Source of the DNA: Sitta carolinensis
Lineage: Eukaryota; Chordata; Aves; Passeriformes; Sittidae
Direction of reading: 5' to 3'
Length of the DNA stretch: 64,000 nucleotides
Assembly (NCBI GenBank): GCA_032173965.1
Contig: CM063288.1
Coordinates: forward strand, 22,538,001-22,602,000
The notes beneath the pieces are model-generated. The model was given only the letters and a program-made list of their open reading frames with translations, had not been told where the DNA came from and searched no databases. Below are positions 21,301 through 36,300 of this stretch, piece after piece; the first letter of the stretch is position 1; the number at the start of each line of letters is the position of its first letter. The position numbers were made by a program, and so were the translations under genes.

Positions 21301-24300
21301 ATGCAAAAGCTGACTAAAAACATGATGGAGGCTTTCCAAACTATAATAGCCATACTGCAAAATGTATTTTGGAGTATTAATGTTCCATTCTGGTATTTAT
21401 CTTAAAGATTAGCAGAACAGATTTCAGAGCTGGAAGAGAATCTGGTTTCAAAGACATCAAGTAACATAACATCACTAGCACTAAAGACAATTATTAAGAC
21501 TATTTGTAAATTTATAATTTAAAGCTTAGTCTGTGTTGATGTTCTAAATGTGGCTGGTTTGGAGCAGCTGAGTATAAACAGTGGTTCCAGGGTCTCAGAT
21601 ACTGTTAATGAGTTTGCCCCTGGCTCATCACAGAGTCTAAATGGAATTCTGCTATTTAGGAAAAAGCAATTGCTTAATACTATTTTCTTTGGCTACAATT
21701 AGTTTTAATTCATTGCATCAGGGTTTTTTATCAGTGTGGGGGGAGGGCAAGAAGGTTAGTGGATTCTTTTGGTTTAGTTTTTTACTGTTCAAATAGTCAG
21801 TATTTTTAGGGCTGAAATCTAGAGTACTTTTTTCCTATGAAGAAAACCTAACACTCAGAACTTATCAATTTGTATGCCTGCTGATACAGAATTTTAATAC
21901 TTGCTAGCCACATTTCTCAGATGGGGTAAATGCCAACCATTTAGCTGGTGCCTGGGAGTTTTTGATTTTACATCATGTTTCATTATGATTAAAATTACCC
22001 TTTAGGGCAGCATGTGAAAATAATGTTCAGTGTTGGGCATCTTCATCAGATTAACGCACTACAAGTAATACACCAAACACTGCATTTCATTTAAACAGAA
22101 CCTTCCTAATTCTCACTCAGCCAGCTCTACACCCAAGATACCATTTTTTGCCATCATATCAAATTAAAACATTCCCTTCTCTCTGAAGGTTATTTTCAAA
22201 CAGAGAAGCAAAGTAACCTGAATGCCAGCTCATGCTGCCATTCAAAATGATCACGGCTGTACAACAGCTATGGCAAAAAGCTTTAGGCCAAGTCCACATC
22301 TGAACAAACCAATTCAGTGCCCTCATTCCACATGATATGAAGAACACCTACTAATAACAACAACAACAAAAAAATCATTTTTACTAAAATTGGGTAGTTA
22401 CGTAAAATATCTTTGTGTAATACAATGCAGGCACTTCCACATCTAAACCATATTTAATATACCTTTCTGGGGGAGACCAAACTCAGCTTTAATGGCCAGC
22501 AATGAAGAAGATGAAATTCTAACAGTGGCTGCCCAAGACAATGTTTGGTCTTTCCAGACTGGCAGGGTAAAATGAACTAATTAAGTTCTGCAGTAATTGG
22601 AGATACTTCAATATGGTATAGCTTCATTAAGGGCCAGTAGTTTACCAGCTGCTCAGTGTCTCTGTCTGCAGTAGATCCAAAAGTGCTTCCTAGTTTCTGA
22701 GCATTTGCAATATGTTCTGGATAAAACTGCAGGATCTGGATTTTAGGACTCACTTCTGAATTATTAATTTACAAAGCACCATTAAAAATGTGACTCAAAA
22801 GATTTTTTTGTGCATGTGTGTGTATAATGCACAAAAATATCAGAACTGGTGCTCAGTTTCAGGTTAAATCATGAAAAACAAGGTTTTTTTCTGTAGCTAC
22901 TGAGCTACAGAAGGCAAAACACATTTTCCTTAAGAAAATCCATAGCCTTACAAAAATTTAAGACCCAGCTATTACATCTTTCAGCCATTATTGAAGTAAG
23001 TAGCTTTGGGTGCTGCCTCCTTTGTGGATGTCTCCAAAGACACCAGGTGACCAAACAAAATGCTGTGGCTGCACACCACTGCCTCTGTCTGTGTGCAGCA
23101 GTCTGTTCAGCATTCTCTTCTGAATGAATATGCTTGCATACTTAGCGAGATTGCCAGGATCTTGAGCTGTTGTTTGACAAATATAACAGCACTGATTGGC
23201 TCCTGTCACCATTTGTCAAGGGACCATATTTAGGTCAGTGTCTTATCTCTGGCAAAGACCTGAGCTTTGCCAGTGTCATGCTCTACCCTGGAGGGCAGTG
23301 CTTGACGGGAGCACTTGTAAATTTTATTTAGTTGTGCTAGTGACACTTAAAACCAAAAGAATGGGTTTTGTTTCCACCATGTAATTGCAAAAAAAGCCCT
23401 CCTATTTTCAGTTTTGAAAAGTTGTACATAAAAAAGCAATATTAGTCTTAACTTTGAACAACAATTCAACTAATTACTCTGAACATAAATGGGTTACATG
23501 GAGGGAGTGTCCTTCTGGTCAATATGCTGATATATAGTATCTAACAGCACACTGATTTAAATATTAACTTGCCACTAAACACTTATCTAAAATTTCAGCC
23601 AATGCTTTTAGTAATACTTCCCTTTTCAAGAAAAAAAAAAGTATTCTGGTCATTAGTCCAAAGCCTCAGGTCATAGTTAAAGGAGTCAACATTGACCAGT
23701 GATTCACTAAGGAATGAATCACAACCACAAGCACGAGGTAATGGCAAAGACCTCTTACAAAAGTCCTTGCAGTCTAAAGCAACCGTTGTGCAGTTTTGTT
23801 CCTTTAGCCTCCCCAAAGTCTTCCTCTTTATTTCCCTGCCTTGTGCAACACCAGCACACGCATTCACAGAGGTACCCACACAGGCAGGCACTCTCTTTTA
23901 GGTACATCACTGAAGCAGCTTTCCCCTTCTACTGCGAAAGTATCCCAGAAGTAACTGTGTTCTCGATGCCTGGGGTGTTAAAACTAAAGCTATTAAAACG
24001 TGTTCTCCTCTCCTGCACAAGAGGCACCCGCTGGTTTTTGGATGCCTCAAGACGATGTGCTAATCTCAGAAAGACTCATTTGGAGGGACAAGGGAGCACA
24101 GACTGGCATCCAAACTGGAACACGTGCCCCGAGAGTCCTGTGAAAGATTCATCTGACCCAGAGCTGGCTGCTGACCGCTTTCTTGACTATGGGACACTTT
24201 TACTGCAAAGGCAGAGCCTCATGTGACAGGCTCCACAAGCGGCCGCTTGTTCTCTCCTGCCTTGCGCAAGCTCCGGGGTTGCATCGGCGGAAGCGGAGGC

Positions 24301-27300
24301 CGGCCGGCGGCAGGAGGCGGCGCAGGCAGAGCCCGGCCGGGCACGGCAGCTGCGCTGCAAACGCGGCCCGAGCGCGGCTCTCCAACGCCCAGGGCAAGCG
24401 CAAAGCCACCGCGGGATGCCACTTGTGCCGCTGGCATCCAGCATTTCTAACGTTTGAGACAATGGGATGGGTTTGACTTCTCCCAAGCAGACAAACAGTG
24501 ATTTGATTTTAGTTGATTTTAGTTTGATTTTCTTCGCAATTCTAATGACAGAGAAACAACTTCTCTCAACCGAAGACATGTTTGCTTTCCCATGATCCAT
24601 GTAACCAGGAAGTGCCTTGTACTGATGGTTGGATTTTTCTGTTCATTTAGTGATATGCTCTTCCAACCACATTGATAGCTCGGTTTGGACATATAAAGGC
24701 ACTTTTAATAAGATAAACATAAATGTTAAACAATTCACATTAAGCCACCATCTGGCCCCAATGGAAATTTTCATGTTTTAGATTTACATATCAGCATTTG
24801 CCATCTGGGCAGAGTCTGTTATACATTTTATGAGAAAATCTCCGACTACATTGTAAAGTTTGACAATTAACTCTTATTGCTCCTAAGCAAACATTTGCAG
24901 AAGGGTAAACAAAGGAAAGAGACCCTGTTTTCATGTTATTTTCATAGACTGACTTCCTGCTTTAAATAAAATGCTAATCTTTTTCATCCGTGTCTGGTTT
25001 ATCTGACTGGTTTTGGTGTTGTTTGGAATATAAGCCATTTACAGGTAGCCTTGCTAGAACAGAAACATCCAGCAGCCCAAGTGTCAGCAGAGAAAAAACC
25101 TCAGCACCTTCAACCCGCTGTAAACTATTCCCTGGACACAGAGCACATTGTGAGGTTTGTGCATTTACTTCTAAACTCGTGCCTTTTGCACCATCAATTG
25201 AGATAACGTAACCAGAATCTCTCACCAGACAAGGATTTGTTTTCCTTTCCCATGATCTGTTAGCACCTAACCCCAGAAGACAGATCATTTCACATGCCAG
25301 CATGAATCAATAGAAGAGCAACAGAATCAACGGCTATTGCAGCCAGCAGGGAGCTCAGACCAGCACCACATGAGGAGCAGGACAGCATTCCTACAGCTTA
25401 CTCACAGAAAGAGACAAGGCAAAGCATCCCTCAATTCTTATCTGTTTTCCAGAAAGTGAAGGCAATTAAGAAAAACGCACCTTACATTTCTGCTTTAATA
25501 AAAAAGTGCTGGAAGTGAGACAGGCTCAAGGATCTGAGACACTTCAATGCAAGAAAGAAAAGGAGGCCAAGTAATCCAAGGTATCAAGTAATAAAGGCAA
25601 GTGCAAGAGGAGCTGGAAGCATTTTACCACTTAAGGAAAGCACAATGAAAGCAATAGCTGAAGGTTTTCACCTCATTATCCTCTGGAGGAACTGATTTTG
25701 TTCAAGTAGTTTTTAAGAATTAATTATAAATAATTTAATGTTTTTAGATGATCTCTGGCATCTCCATAACTACTGTTTGGTTTTCTAAATTTTTTCAAGG
25801 TAAGTTACTTAATTACAGCTTACAATTACAGAACAAAATTCTGGACACATAAGCTTAAGGCACAGAAAGGAGATAAAGTTAGCTTAACACCCTAACTAAT
25901 TAAAAACAACTGAGAAGAATGGGTTAAAGAGAATGACAGAAGTTATTTTCACTGGTGGGCAGAGGGGTACACCACCAATTTCAGACCTCTGAATTCAGGG
26001 TTTGGAAGTGTGACAGAACAGACAGCTGTCAAACAAAGCCACATGACAGCAGGCTGTGATTTGTGAATACACAAGGTCAAGTCCCAGACTGCACTGCAGA
26101 GCTGTCTGCTGTCCTGTATTTTTCACCAACACCTTCTAAGAAATCTGGGAGGAAACAAGGTGCTTGGACAGATGCAAGGGGATGCCTTTTTTCTGTTTTT
26201 CATACCTGTGCCACCTAACACTGGTGTGACTGTATTGACGTGAAATCAGTATGTTTTGACACTACACCAGCCTGCTTCTCTTTATTTATGCCCATTTGTT
26301 CTTCCTGGTCCTAAAGTCTTTAGATGCCTGAGCCACAAAACACATTCTTAAAGCCCTGGCAGGCTAACTTACCTAGGAAAGGATTCAAAAAGGGTTGAAA
26401 AGCCCTAGCTTTAAAGAAGTGGTATTGCAAGAGAATTTTCACTGTCTGTATAAATAAACCTGTTAAATGCTGTCCATGCCGACATGCATCTTGGGACATT
26501 CTTATGCCCCAACAGAGCCAGATAAGATCAGTTCCTGAAATGTTAAGTCTATGTATGCAAATTTCTATTTTCTCCTAACACACATCACATTTTTCAGACT
26601 GTACCTCCCACTGTATTACAGCAAGCTCTCATAATAAATGTCAAGCTGTCAGGATCTACACTTATAAAACAGATTAGTTGAAAAATCCCTTGGCTGGATT
26701 GTCTAGCATTCTTAAGAGAGATTCACTACAAGCCTTGCCTAAGGGCATTACTCTGACAAAGACTGGGAGAGGTTCTGCCTGGCTGAAAGTACAATTCGGG
26801 ATACTACTCACCCATTCTCCCAACCCTCACTCCAGAAACAGCTCTGAGAGGTGGATTATTTATGTGTTTTACCTGAAATGTCATCTTCAGTGTATCAACA
26901 AAGGCTAAGTCTGTAAGTTATGTACAACTCTCAACATAATGGTTTTCTTGAACACACATCCCATGGCAAACAAGCTTTCCAAATTGCCAGGGAAAAAATA
27001 TACCTCATATATACCTTGTAAAAAACACACCCTAGTACAGTGAAAAGACAAGTTTCTTTAAGCCTGGAGAACGTGAAATGAGCAAGAATGTAACAGCTAT
27101 AAAAAACAGCTGTTGAATGCTGTTTATGGTCATTAATGTACTAACTTTTTTCAATTCCAAAACCTGCAAAATTCTAATGCTAACAGTAAAGCAAGACCAA
27201 AGCAGGTACAGAAAAACACCTTCATCAGAAACACAGCAAAGAAGAGGAAAAGGAAGGACACAGAACAGTTTACTTCTTCACTCTGACAAGTCTTCTCTTT

Positions 27301-30300
27301 TTCTGCAAAATCAATCAATCCCCACCTCCCCGACACTCCTTAGGACACTGGACATGTGCAAGCACCTCACAGCACTCCCAGCCTGGGGCACAGCAGCAGG
27401 AGCGACTCTCCTCTCTGGCTCAGTCTCATCATCAATAGTCAGAAACACAGATCTGTGTCCTCCCACCACACCTGGTCTGCTTTGAGGTGACCACTTACGG
27501 TACAACAGATCAGGGGATCCTTGCTCAGTGCTGCAGATCTTTCTGCAGAAGACGGTTTCATGATCTAGCTCACACACTCCAGAAGCAGCTGTGCTTTTCT
27601 AAATTGTTTAATCAATACATATTTTAGATGGTAGGTTTAAAATAGTAAGAGTTTAATACAGAGTGTTGGTTTCCAGGGGCTGAAAGGGATCTGGACTGAT
27701 CCTGCCTCAGCATACTTTAAAAAAAAAAAAAAAAATGAAATTCCAAATCTACTCTGTTGCTTGCATGGCTTACAGAAAGCAAAATCTTGTTTGAGATTGG
27801 TACATATTTTCTTTGTACAGTACCTGATTTTTCCAAAGTACTGAGTACAACGTACTGAGGACCAGATCTATCATCCATTCTGTCTGCTCCAAATTCCCTT
27901 ATTTCTGCCTTAGTCATAAGGAAAAGACAGAGTAAGGTCTAACATGGTGATGACAATGAATTTTTCTTGAATAAAACTGAATTATGCCCATATTAACAAG
28001 TGCTACTGTGGCTACTCAGAACAAGCTAAAAATGGCCATGGTTGTCATCCCACTTCTTCAAACTTAGTCCTAAAACTCTTGACATCCCAGAGCGCTTTCT
28101 AAAGCATCTCTGTCTAAAGCAATGAGCCATACATGTTTTCAGAGCTTTGCTGTTTTAGATAAATGGGTTTTGTTTTTCCCTTTTAGTCTTAATTATATCA
28201 TGCTAATCCAATTTTCACTTTTCCACAGTATATTTGGCTAGTAGTGTAGCAGTTCCTTACACTCCAATTTTGATACCCTCTTTCAGCTTAACAGAGTTAC
28301 TGACTTGCTATTTCTTTATCTTGCATCAGCAGCATTACAAAATTAAGTCAATAAGCACAAAAAGTTAATATGTATTCAAGTTACAATCTATTACACAAGT
28401 TGCACAATGAACTTGGAAGGCTGGCAAAAATACGGGATTGTTTTCATTAGAGTGGGTTAGTCTGTCTATTTGTTTTTGCTTGATACATCAACAAAATTCT
28501 GCTGTGCTGCCCCAACAAGTAAAGTGAGCGATTCTGCTGTGGCTGACTTTCTAGCTGTTGTCTGATCACCATGTACTGCACCACATAACTCCATTTTGAA
28601 AGGTACTCAAACAGCAGCCATCTCAGATAGACCAGCTTTTCCAGAAATGAAATATGGCTTCAATGGCTCTATTTGTGTTTGGGTTTTTTTTTTTTCCTTC
28701 TCAAGTTAAAACAGCATCATAATGAAACAGGCATTTATTGAATTTTGTCCTCTGTACAACAACAAGAACCCCCTATATGTAAACGAATAATATAAGAAAA
28801 ATACTGATCTTTTAAACACAGGAATACAAAAGCATTTGTATCCCAATATTTTCTATATTGAACCTACAATATTTCAAAACCAGTTACCTGTTAAATTATT
28901 ATCTTCAAGCTATTCTGCTGTACCCAGCCAAACATGTACTCTGCAGGGATTGTCAAAGGATGCTCACTAGTTTATACACACGAGCATTTGTTTATAATAA
29001 TGGCTCAGTCATCTGGGAAACATGATCCAGTCAAATTATAGCACATTCTTTTGTCCAATCAAATCAGGAAACAAAGTGAACACAGGAACTGAGAAAACCA
29101 TGGGTAATAACCTATTAGCCACTGTTCTGATTTCACACCTTTTGGAAAAGCGTGTTTCAAACCAAACATGAAAACTGTTTGAGGGTCCAGGATATTCTCC
29201 AGGATTATATCTTTCTTGTACTAGACGTTTTCACTGCATTGGCATCTTAGTTTAAAATCCCCATTTCCAGCTGTCTTTTTGCTGATGGCTGGGCATGTTA
29301 CAGGGACAGCACAGCTGGGTCATTACAGCTGCAGCACGGCCTGGATGTGGACACTGTATGCTCCAACACTACAGCAGGCACATCTTGTCAGCTTCCACCT
29401 TACTCATCTCACAAGCAACTTAATAAGGTTACTGTTGTTTGTGTTGCAAACTACAGTGGCAAGTAACTGGAGTGCCTGGGTGAGCTAGAAAGCACTGAGG
29501 TCCACCCAGGGTCCTACCAGCACACACACAGCAGCCCACTTTCAGAAACACAGACAGCTACTGTGGCTGCATCAAGGAAATTCCATACGAACACCTCATC
29601 AGCCAGGAGTACTATCTTAAGACTAAAAGCTTAAGAACAGGGTTATGTTGCAGGGAACAGTGTTGGCTCCAGATGTCCCCACATCTGGCAGAGTACATAG
29701 TACACAGTTCCCACTGCAGTCTGTGGGGCACAGGTGTTAAATATATTTGTGAGTCAGTCCTGCAATTAATGTGCCCTTTTCACATACATAATCCATACAG
29801 ACTAATGGGAATTCAGTCAGTGCACAGTTCCCACTAAATAAGCAGGGGCAGGGCTTTTTTTTTTTGAACGTTCAACCTCTAATACACTTACTATTTAGTT
29901 TCTGCAAGGGGAAAAGAAACTGAATGCAGAAAAGAGGCAAAAAATACGATGCTATTCAACTGCTCACCACTGGGCAATACAGAATCATAACAGATTTGAG
30001 AAAGGGATACCCAGAGGGGCACGTTTTAGCTGTGCTGGCAATATCTTTCCAAAACAGTAATTCATGGTTAAATGGCACTGTGAACATAATTTGACACTGT
30101 GAAAAGCCTTCGTTAGTGACATACTTCAGTCAATAATAGTAACATTCAACTGTGCACTGTTAACCAAGAGCACTGCCTAAATTTACACAAAGCATCACAG
30201 AAATCATTATTTAATTTGCATGAAAGGAGTTCATATAGTTTTTTTCTCTAGACACACCAAGATACATGAGTTATCCTTCCATAGAATGAAGCAAGGACAG

Positions 30301-33300
30301 ATTTTACTAATTTTCTTAAGCACTTGTAATCCACACATTTATCTGCAAAAAGCAAGCCTCTAGAAATCATCAGCCCCCACAAAGGCTTCAGGAATCTCTC
30401 TCACATGAAGGTCCAGCAAAGTTAAACATCTAAATCAGAAAGCTCAATAAGGGCCAACAAGTCAGGCATCTACATGTCAATTTATCATTTCTGTCCACAA
30501 TGACAGCTTTTGTTTAAAAAAGCTAAACCCACTGAGGAAGTGAATAACTGGATACAGAACTAAAGCTTTGTCTGTGTCGTGTGTTTCAGCCATTGCTTTT
30601 CAATTTTTAAATTCTGAAAGCAAAAGGATCTAACTCATCTTCCAAGGTACAAACCAGAGCAGATAAAAGGTTTTATACATCTTGTCAAAGTAATGCTCGT
30701 TATCTTCAAAAGAGCAACAAAACTGCAAAACTCAACCATCAGTAACTGGCCTTCCATCCAAATCAAGAGCCTCCACCACCCACCACTTTCCTTGGGGCTT
30801 CTTCCATGTCTGTCCCCTTGGAGTACACAGTAGACTCATAGTCCATTTTATCAAAAACTCTCATCCCAAGCTTCATTTTGAATTTGAAATAATTCTATGG
30901 GTCTGATCTTAGTGACAATGTTTCAGAATAATGTGAAGCACTCCATTAACAGTTTAATTATTTAAGTGGCTTCCATTCTTCACTTTGCCAACAAAAAGAA
31001 ACTTTGTGAGATGAAAGATGTCTAGAGTCGTAAGCACTAGCTGTCACCTGAGCAAAGATTCCCAAGAGTGGTCAGCACAGACTAGACTCTTGAAGTGGTT
31101 GATGATAAAAGATTACAAATCAATCCAGAAAACATTCCATGGCACTACAACATTTCACTGAGTCACAACAATTTATACATACTACTTGATAACATTCTAG
31201 TTCAAATACTAAAACCAAAATAGAAAGTACAATATCAGAAGTCACTGTGCTGTAATTCTGTTACAACCTGTTATAGCAGTTGCACAGCTATAAGGCACAT
31301 TAATATGATGTGCATTTCCATAGTCAAATAATTAAATTTAAATCATTTGGAAGACCAGCTATCAGATTTAGACTAAAATATAAATTCTGGTTGTCATATT
31401 ATTCTATTTTACTAGCACCATTTCTTTTACTGACTTACTTCTATTTTAATCCTTTGGCATCTTAAATCCTACTTGTTTCAAAAGTTTACTCAGGTTTGTT
31501 TTATTTATTTTACAAATATCAGTGGGACCATCTTCCAGAAATACCTTGGCTGACAGAGATCTCCTCAAGACCCATCTACAATAGAAACAAAGCCAAGTGT
31601 GAATATAATTGAGTCATAAAACTGAAAACATGTCCATGCATCTCATGTCAAGCAATTCACAGCAGATTGCACCAGGGTCTACAGAACACTTGTACCAAGG
31701 ACACTTCATGACCATATTATCTACACTGGTGCAAACATATCAGTGACTCCTCCTGGGACAGTGGTGAAGTCAAGCATTAGTGTCACAAACTGGGGTGGGA
31801 TACCCCCACTGACAGGTCTTGGATGACCTCTGCTGCTACAGTCTCCATGTCCTCCTTCCGGCCATGAAGCATCCAAAAATCTTACCCTTCTGAGCTGAGC
31901 TGCACCAGCCTTCAGAGCCACCCACTCATGCCCACCATCCTCTCTTGTCCATTGTTCTGCCACCCAGCTGATTGTGGAACACATCATCTGGTCACATAAC
32001 TGCATGCAATCCAACTGGAAATACCCGATTTAGAACAAAATTCAGTCTTCTTAGCCAACAACTATAACTCAAGCAAACAGCTCCTGAAGGCAGAAAGAAG
32101 AAATGAAGTGGCCCTGCCCAGGGGGCCAGCTGCAGAGCAGACATTAAAACTGGTCCTCTTACACAGGGGCACACAGCATTCCCAGTGGCAGACCTGCACC
32201 AACCACCTGCTGCCTGTGAATCCTGAATGGGGATCTCCCAATGGGGAGCCCAAGCAGCACAGGAATTACTCTAATTACACCAATAAGTAGGAAGATACTA
32301 ATTTTACCACCAAGTAATAAGATACTCATTTTACCACAAGATTTCAAACAAATAAAAACCCCCATGACCTTTTTATCATAGGTCTTTACAGTAAAACGGT
32401 GGCAATGACCTGAGCAGGAGGTAAATCAAAGTCACAGCAACTTTCCACATAACTCAGCTGTTGAAAAGTCACTGCTTTAACATTTTGTAGGTATTAATTT
32501 TCAAACACGGCAAATAGACACACCCTTAATCATAAAACAAACCTCCTCTTACAGGCACGCTATCAACCAAGCTCCTTCTGAGTCAATTTCCCAAGTATGC
32601 AAACTTTGTTTCGCAAGCTGTCTCCAGGAGTGGAATTTTTGTTAAACTTACAAGAGACAGCATGTAAAATCAATACAGCAAACAGCAATAAAACTTTGAA
32701 ACTCCAAGACAGAAGTGGGGGCATGGAGGGAAAAGTTCATATCTTTACATTTCGAAGCAATACAGAAGATACTTCCTTAAAAGGTTTTAAAGAGATGGTT
32801 TCAAACTGATCTTACATAACTTTGTTCCTGCAACTTCAATCTTAAAGGAACTTTCTTTCCCTTTCTCTTCTCTCTTCTAACTAGAGTGCTAATAATAATA
32901 CTGCAGAAGTTAGGCTAAAAGTCTAACTGCAAGACATGTACAAAGTTGAGTGGTTTCAACTCCCCCAGTACTGAAACAGCATCCACAACTGAGACATACC
33001 TTATGAAATGGTTTAGTTTACATTTTAAGCTAGAAAACATTAATAGTCATTTACAGTACCTTCCAAATAACTTTGCTAAGCAAACGCTGCTTTATATTCC
33101 TTCTTCCCAATATAAAAACTGCAGCTAATCAGGCCAAAATGAGAAATCTGAACTGACATAACAAAAATCTTCAACTGTATCTTTAGTGCATAAATTGCAG
33201 ACACATATGTATTATTTCTAAGCTATACCCATTCTGCTAGAGCTGTGCCAATTAGTACTTGTGCTAGGGTTTAATAATATAGTACTGAGCAGCAGTTATA

Positions 33301-36300
33301 CTCTGCTGGTAGGACAATACTAAACTTTGAGTAATTATCACTCTTGTTATCTCCTATTAGCTTTCCAAGATCTCCAGAACAACGTCAAAACATCTAAGTA
33401 TTTTAAAGTTAATTTTAAAGTGAGTATTAATATATAAATTAAGAGGCAAACACAAAGCAAATGTATTGACACGTAACATTGAAAAATCAATGTGTCACCT
33501 AAAGAAAACAGAGAAAATATTTCACCAAGAATTCAAAATGGCAAAAGACAGAAAACAGAAGATCCTTCATAAAATAAAGACAAATGCTCCCCTCCAAAGC
33601 AGTCAGATAATTAAATGCTTTTATCCATACTAGATGTTGTTATAGGCTACTTGGTTACCCAAATTAATATTTAATTAAATTAATTTAATTTAAACGTATG
33701 GTTCTGAGACTTTGCTTCCATTTGAAATGGCCACCATTGGCATACACATGTCAAAGCAAAACTAAAGTAAATTAAAACAAGATAATATAATGGGGAATAT
33801 ATTCTTTTTTTTATTTCCTTATTTTAAAGAACAGTAAAGAAAAATAAAGAAATATGTATCTAGAACTCACAGTAAAAAAAGGCGTTGCTCTGATTGTTTC
33901 ACTGCTGTGCTGCACAGAGCAGTAACACTGCTTTTTTACTTTAGAAAATCTTAAGTGCTATAAGACAATTAAATTCTTGCTACTGCCAATTAATACGTGA
34001 CTGTCACTAGCTTTGCTTTTTCCGTACAGAAAGCAGTTACTGGGTAGGAAAGCTAAAAGTACACGATGCCTATCTTTAATTGAGTGCATTTGCCAGTATC
34101 TATTCCAGATAAGCCTTCCATGGTTTTCAGCAGTTTTATCCACCACAGATAGCCTTCAGTTCTTACCGCTGGTTTAATTGTTTACCTTAATGAAACAAAT
34201 ATGCCATAAAAGAATTGCAGTTGGGCAACCCTGAGTGGAATTGTGGTTCACTGTATATCAGTCATCCTTGGATAACACAAATTCAAAGTCATGACTTCTC
34301 ATTGGTATTATTGAAAGACTTGCAGAGGTAGCAAATGAAGGGTTTTCAAAACCAATTAAATCAGTTTATTGCTGAAAAAGGACTAAGCCGACCAATGTGT
34401 CATATTCTTGCCCCTTCACCTAAACCAGCATTCTGTGGCACAAAGTCCAACTTTGGAATAATATACTGGATCAGAAAACTGAACAGACTTCAAACCCCTT
34501 CAAGTTTTCTAGGAATGTGCTACATTAAAATAATAGGTTACTTAGGGTTGGAATGAGATGGAGGCCAAAGCAAACTTTAACCAGGTGATTAACTTCGAGA
34601 CTTTGCAGGACTTCTTGCTGGCTGCAAGTCAATCAGCAGGGGATTAATATTTAATTCATGCCAATGGTTACTGCCTGAACTTGTACTGCACTGGCCTCAG
34701 CCAAGACAATCATTGGAAATACATCACACTAGCAGAAAGTGGCCTAAATTTACTGAATGGTTTACTAATTTTAAAGCTTATCTTTATAATTGCAAAAAAA
34801 AAAAAAAAAAAAAAACAAAAAAAAACAAAAAAAAAAAAAAACAAAACAGTGCTCAAGATACAAAAAATCGACCTAATTTCTTCTTCACAATGAGTCACAC
34901 ACCCAGTGTTATAGGTATGGGTACATGTGGCATCATTTACTGGCCTCTTCATCTGGACTTTCTCTATTTTCTCTTTCTCCCTCAAATTCATCTTTTCTGA
35001 GCCTGCAACTGACTATTTGCATTCTCCTTATAAAATCCATGGCATTCCAAAATCTTTCAGTGACAAACTGCCACAGCTTTCACTGTTTTGAGTTTTCTTC
35101 ATTCTACTGAAGGGACAAATACAACAAAATTTTACAACTACATATGAAAAACTCTAGTAAGGAATAGTTTGAATTGATTTTACTCAGAACAAATACTTTA
35201 TTTGGGTCCTTCCTCTAGTGTTATGCAACATCATCTCACAAATCCCAGCATACTCCACAAAGCTATCTGACTTTTTTTAACAAAGTATGTCCAAGATGCT
35301 ATTGCTACATTCATTTCCATCAGGATATACTGCAAGTAGCAATATCTATCAAATAGGTATTTTTCTGCTTTGCAAATTTAAGAGGTAAAGAAAGCAAAAG
35401 AAAGCAAAATGGTATTCAGGTGCAACAACAGATACAATAATAATTTTCAACCATTTTCTCGTCCATCAGGGTTATACATAACCTATGGCATTCTTATTCA
35501 GGATGAATATTATAACATCTCTATTTTTTCAATTAAAAGAAGAATAAAGTAAGAGTCAGAAAGCCAAAATTTATTCTTGCCCACAAACATTAGTGGGAAA
35601 ATGAATACAAACCTTCCTAACCACCCACACAGTCCTATAAAAACATCTCAACTTCTTTAAAGCACACAAGAACATCCAGCTGCCTTCTGCTTACAGTGAA
35701 TGTTCTTTATTCCAGTTTGGTCTCTCAAACATTTCCCAATAAACTTTCAAAGCCAATCTCTTTGCCAACTTTGAGTGCTAAAAATTAATTTCTTCAAGTC
35801 AGATAGACAGGTTTTCTGAGATTATGAACTTTCCCCAGTTTCCAACACAATTCTAAGTTCTTAGCACATTTTAAAGATGTGCTACAGAACAGGATTCATA
35901 TGACAGATATTTACTACACTAATAACAGTATCCAATTAGCTGTTCTCCTGAATGGATTGACAAGATCAGCTTCTGCTAGGCTACATTCATTTCAGCCAAA
36001 CATATTGAACACTGGCTTAACTGAAAGATATTATTTTGTGAGTTTTGAAGGAAAGAAAGCTCTACCAGTACAGCTCAATATCAAGGTGAGCACAGAACTA
36101 CTGGGAATGTCAAAATAAATGCATTTTTATTTAAGGAAGTGCATGTGATACTCTCCCATCTGCTTCTTCCAATTTTGTCTTCCATTTCAGTAGATAACAA
36201 TATATTCAGAAATATGGGCATTTCTGAATTTTATCCACATAGATACATGAATAGATATATCTACAGATATATTGATCAGACATTCCTATTCAAAAAGGTC

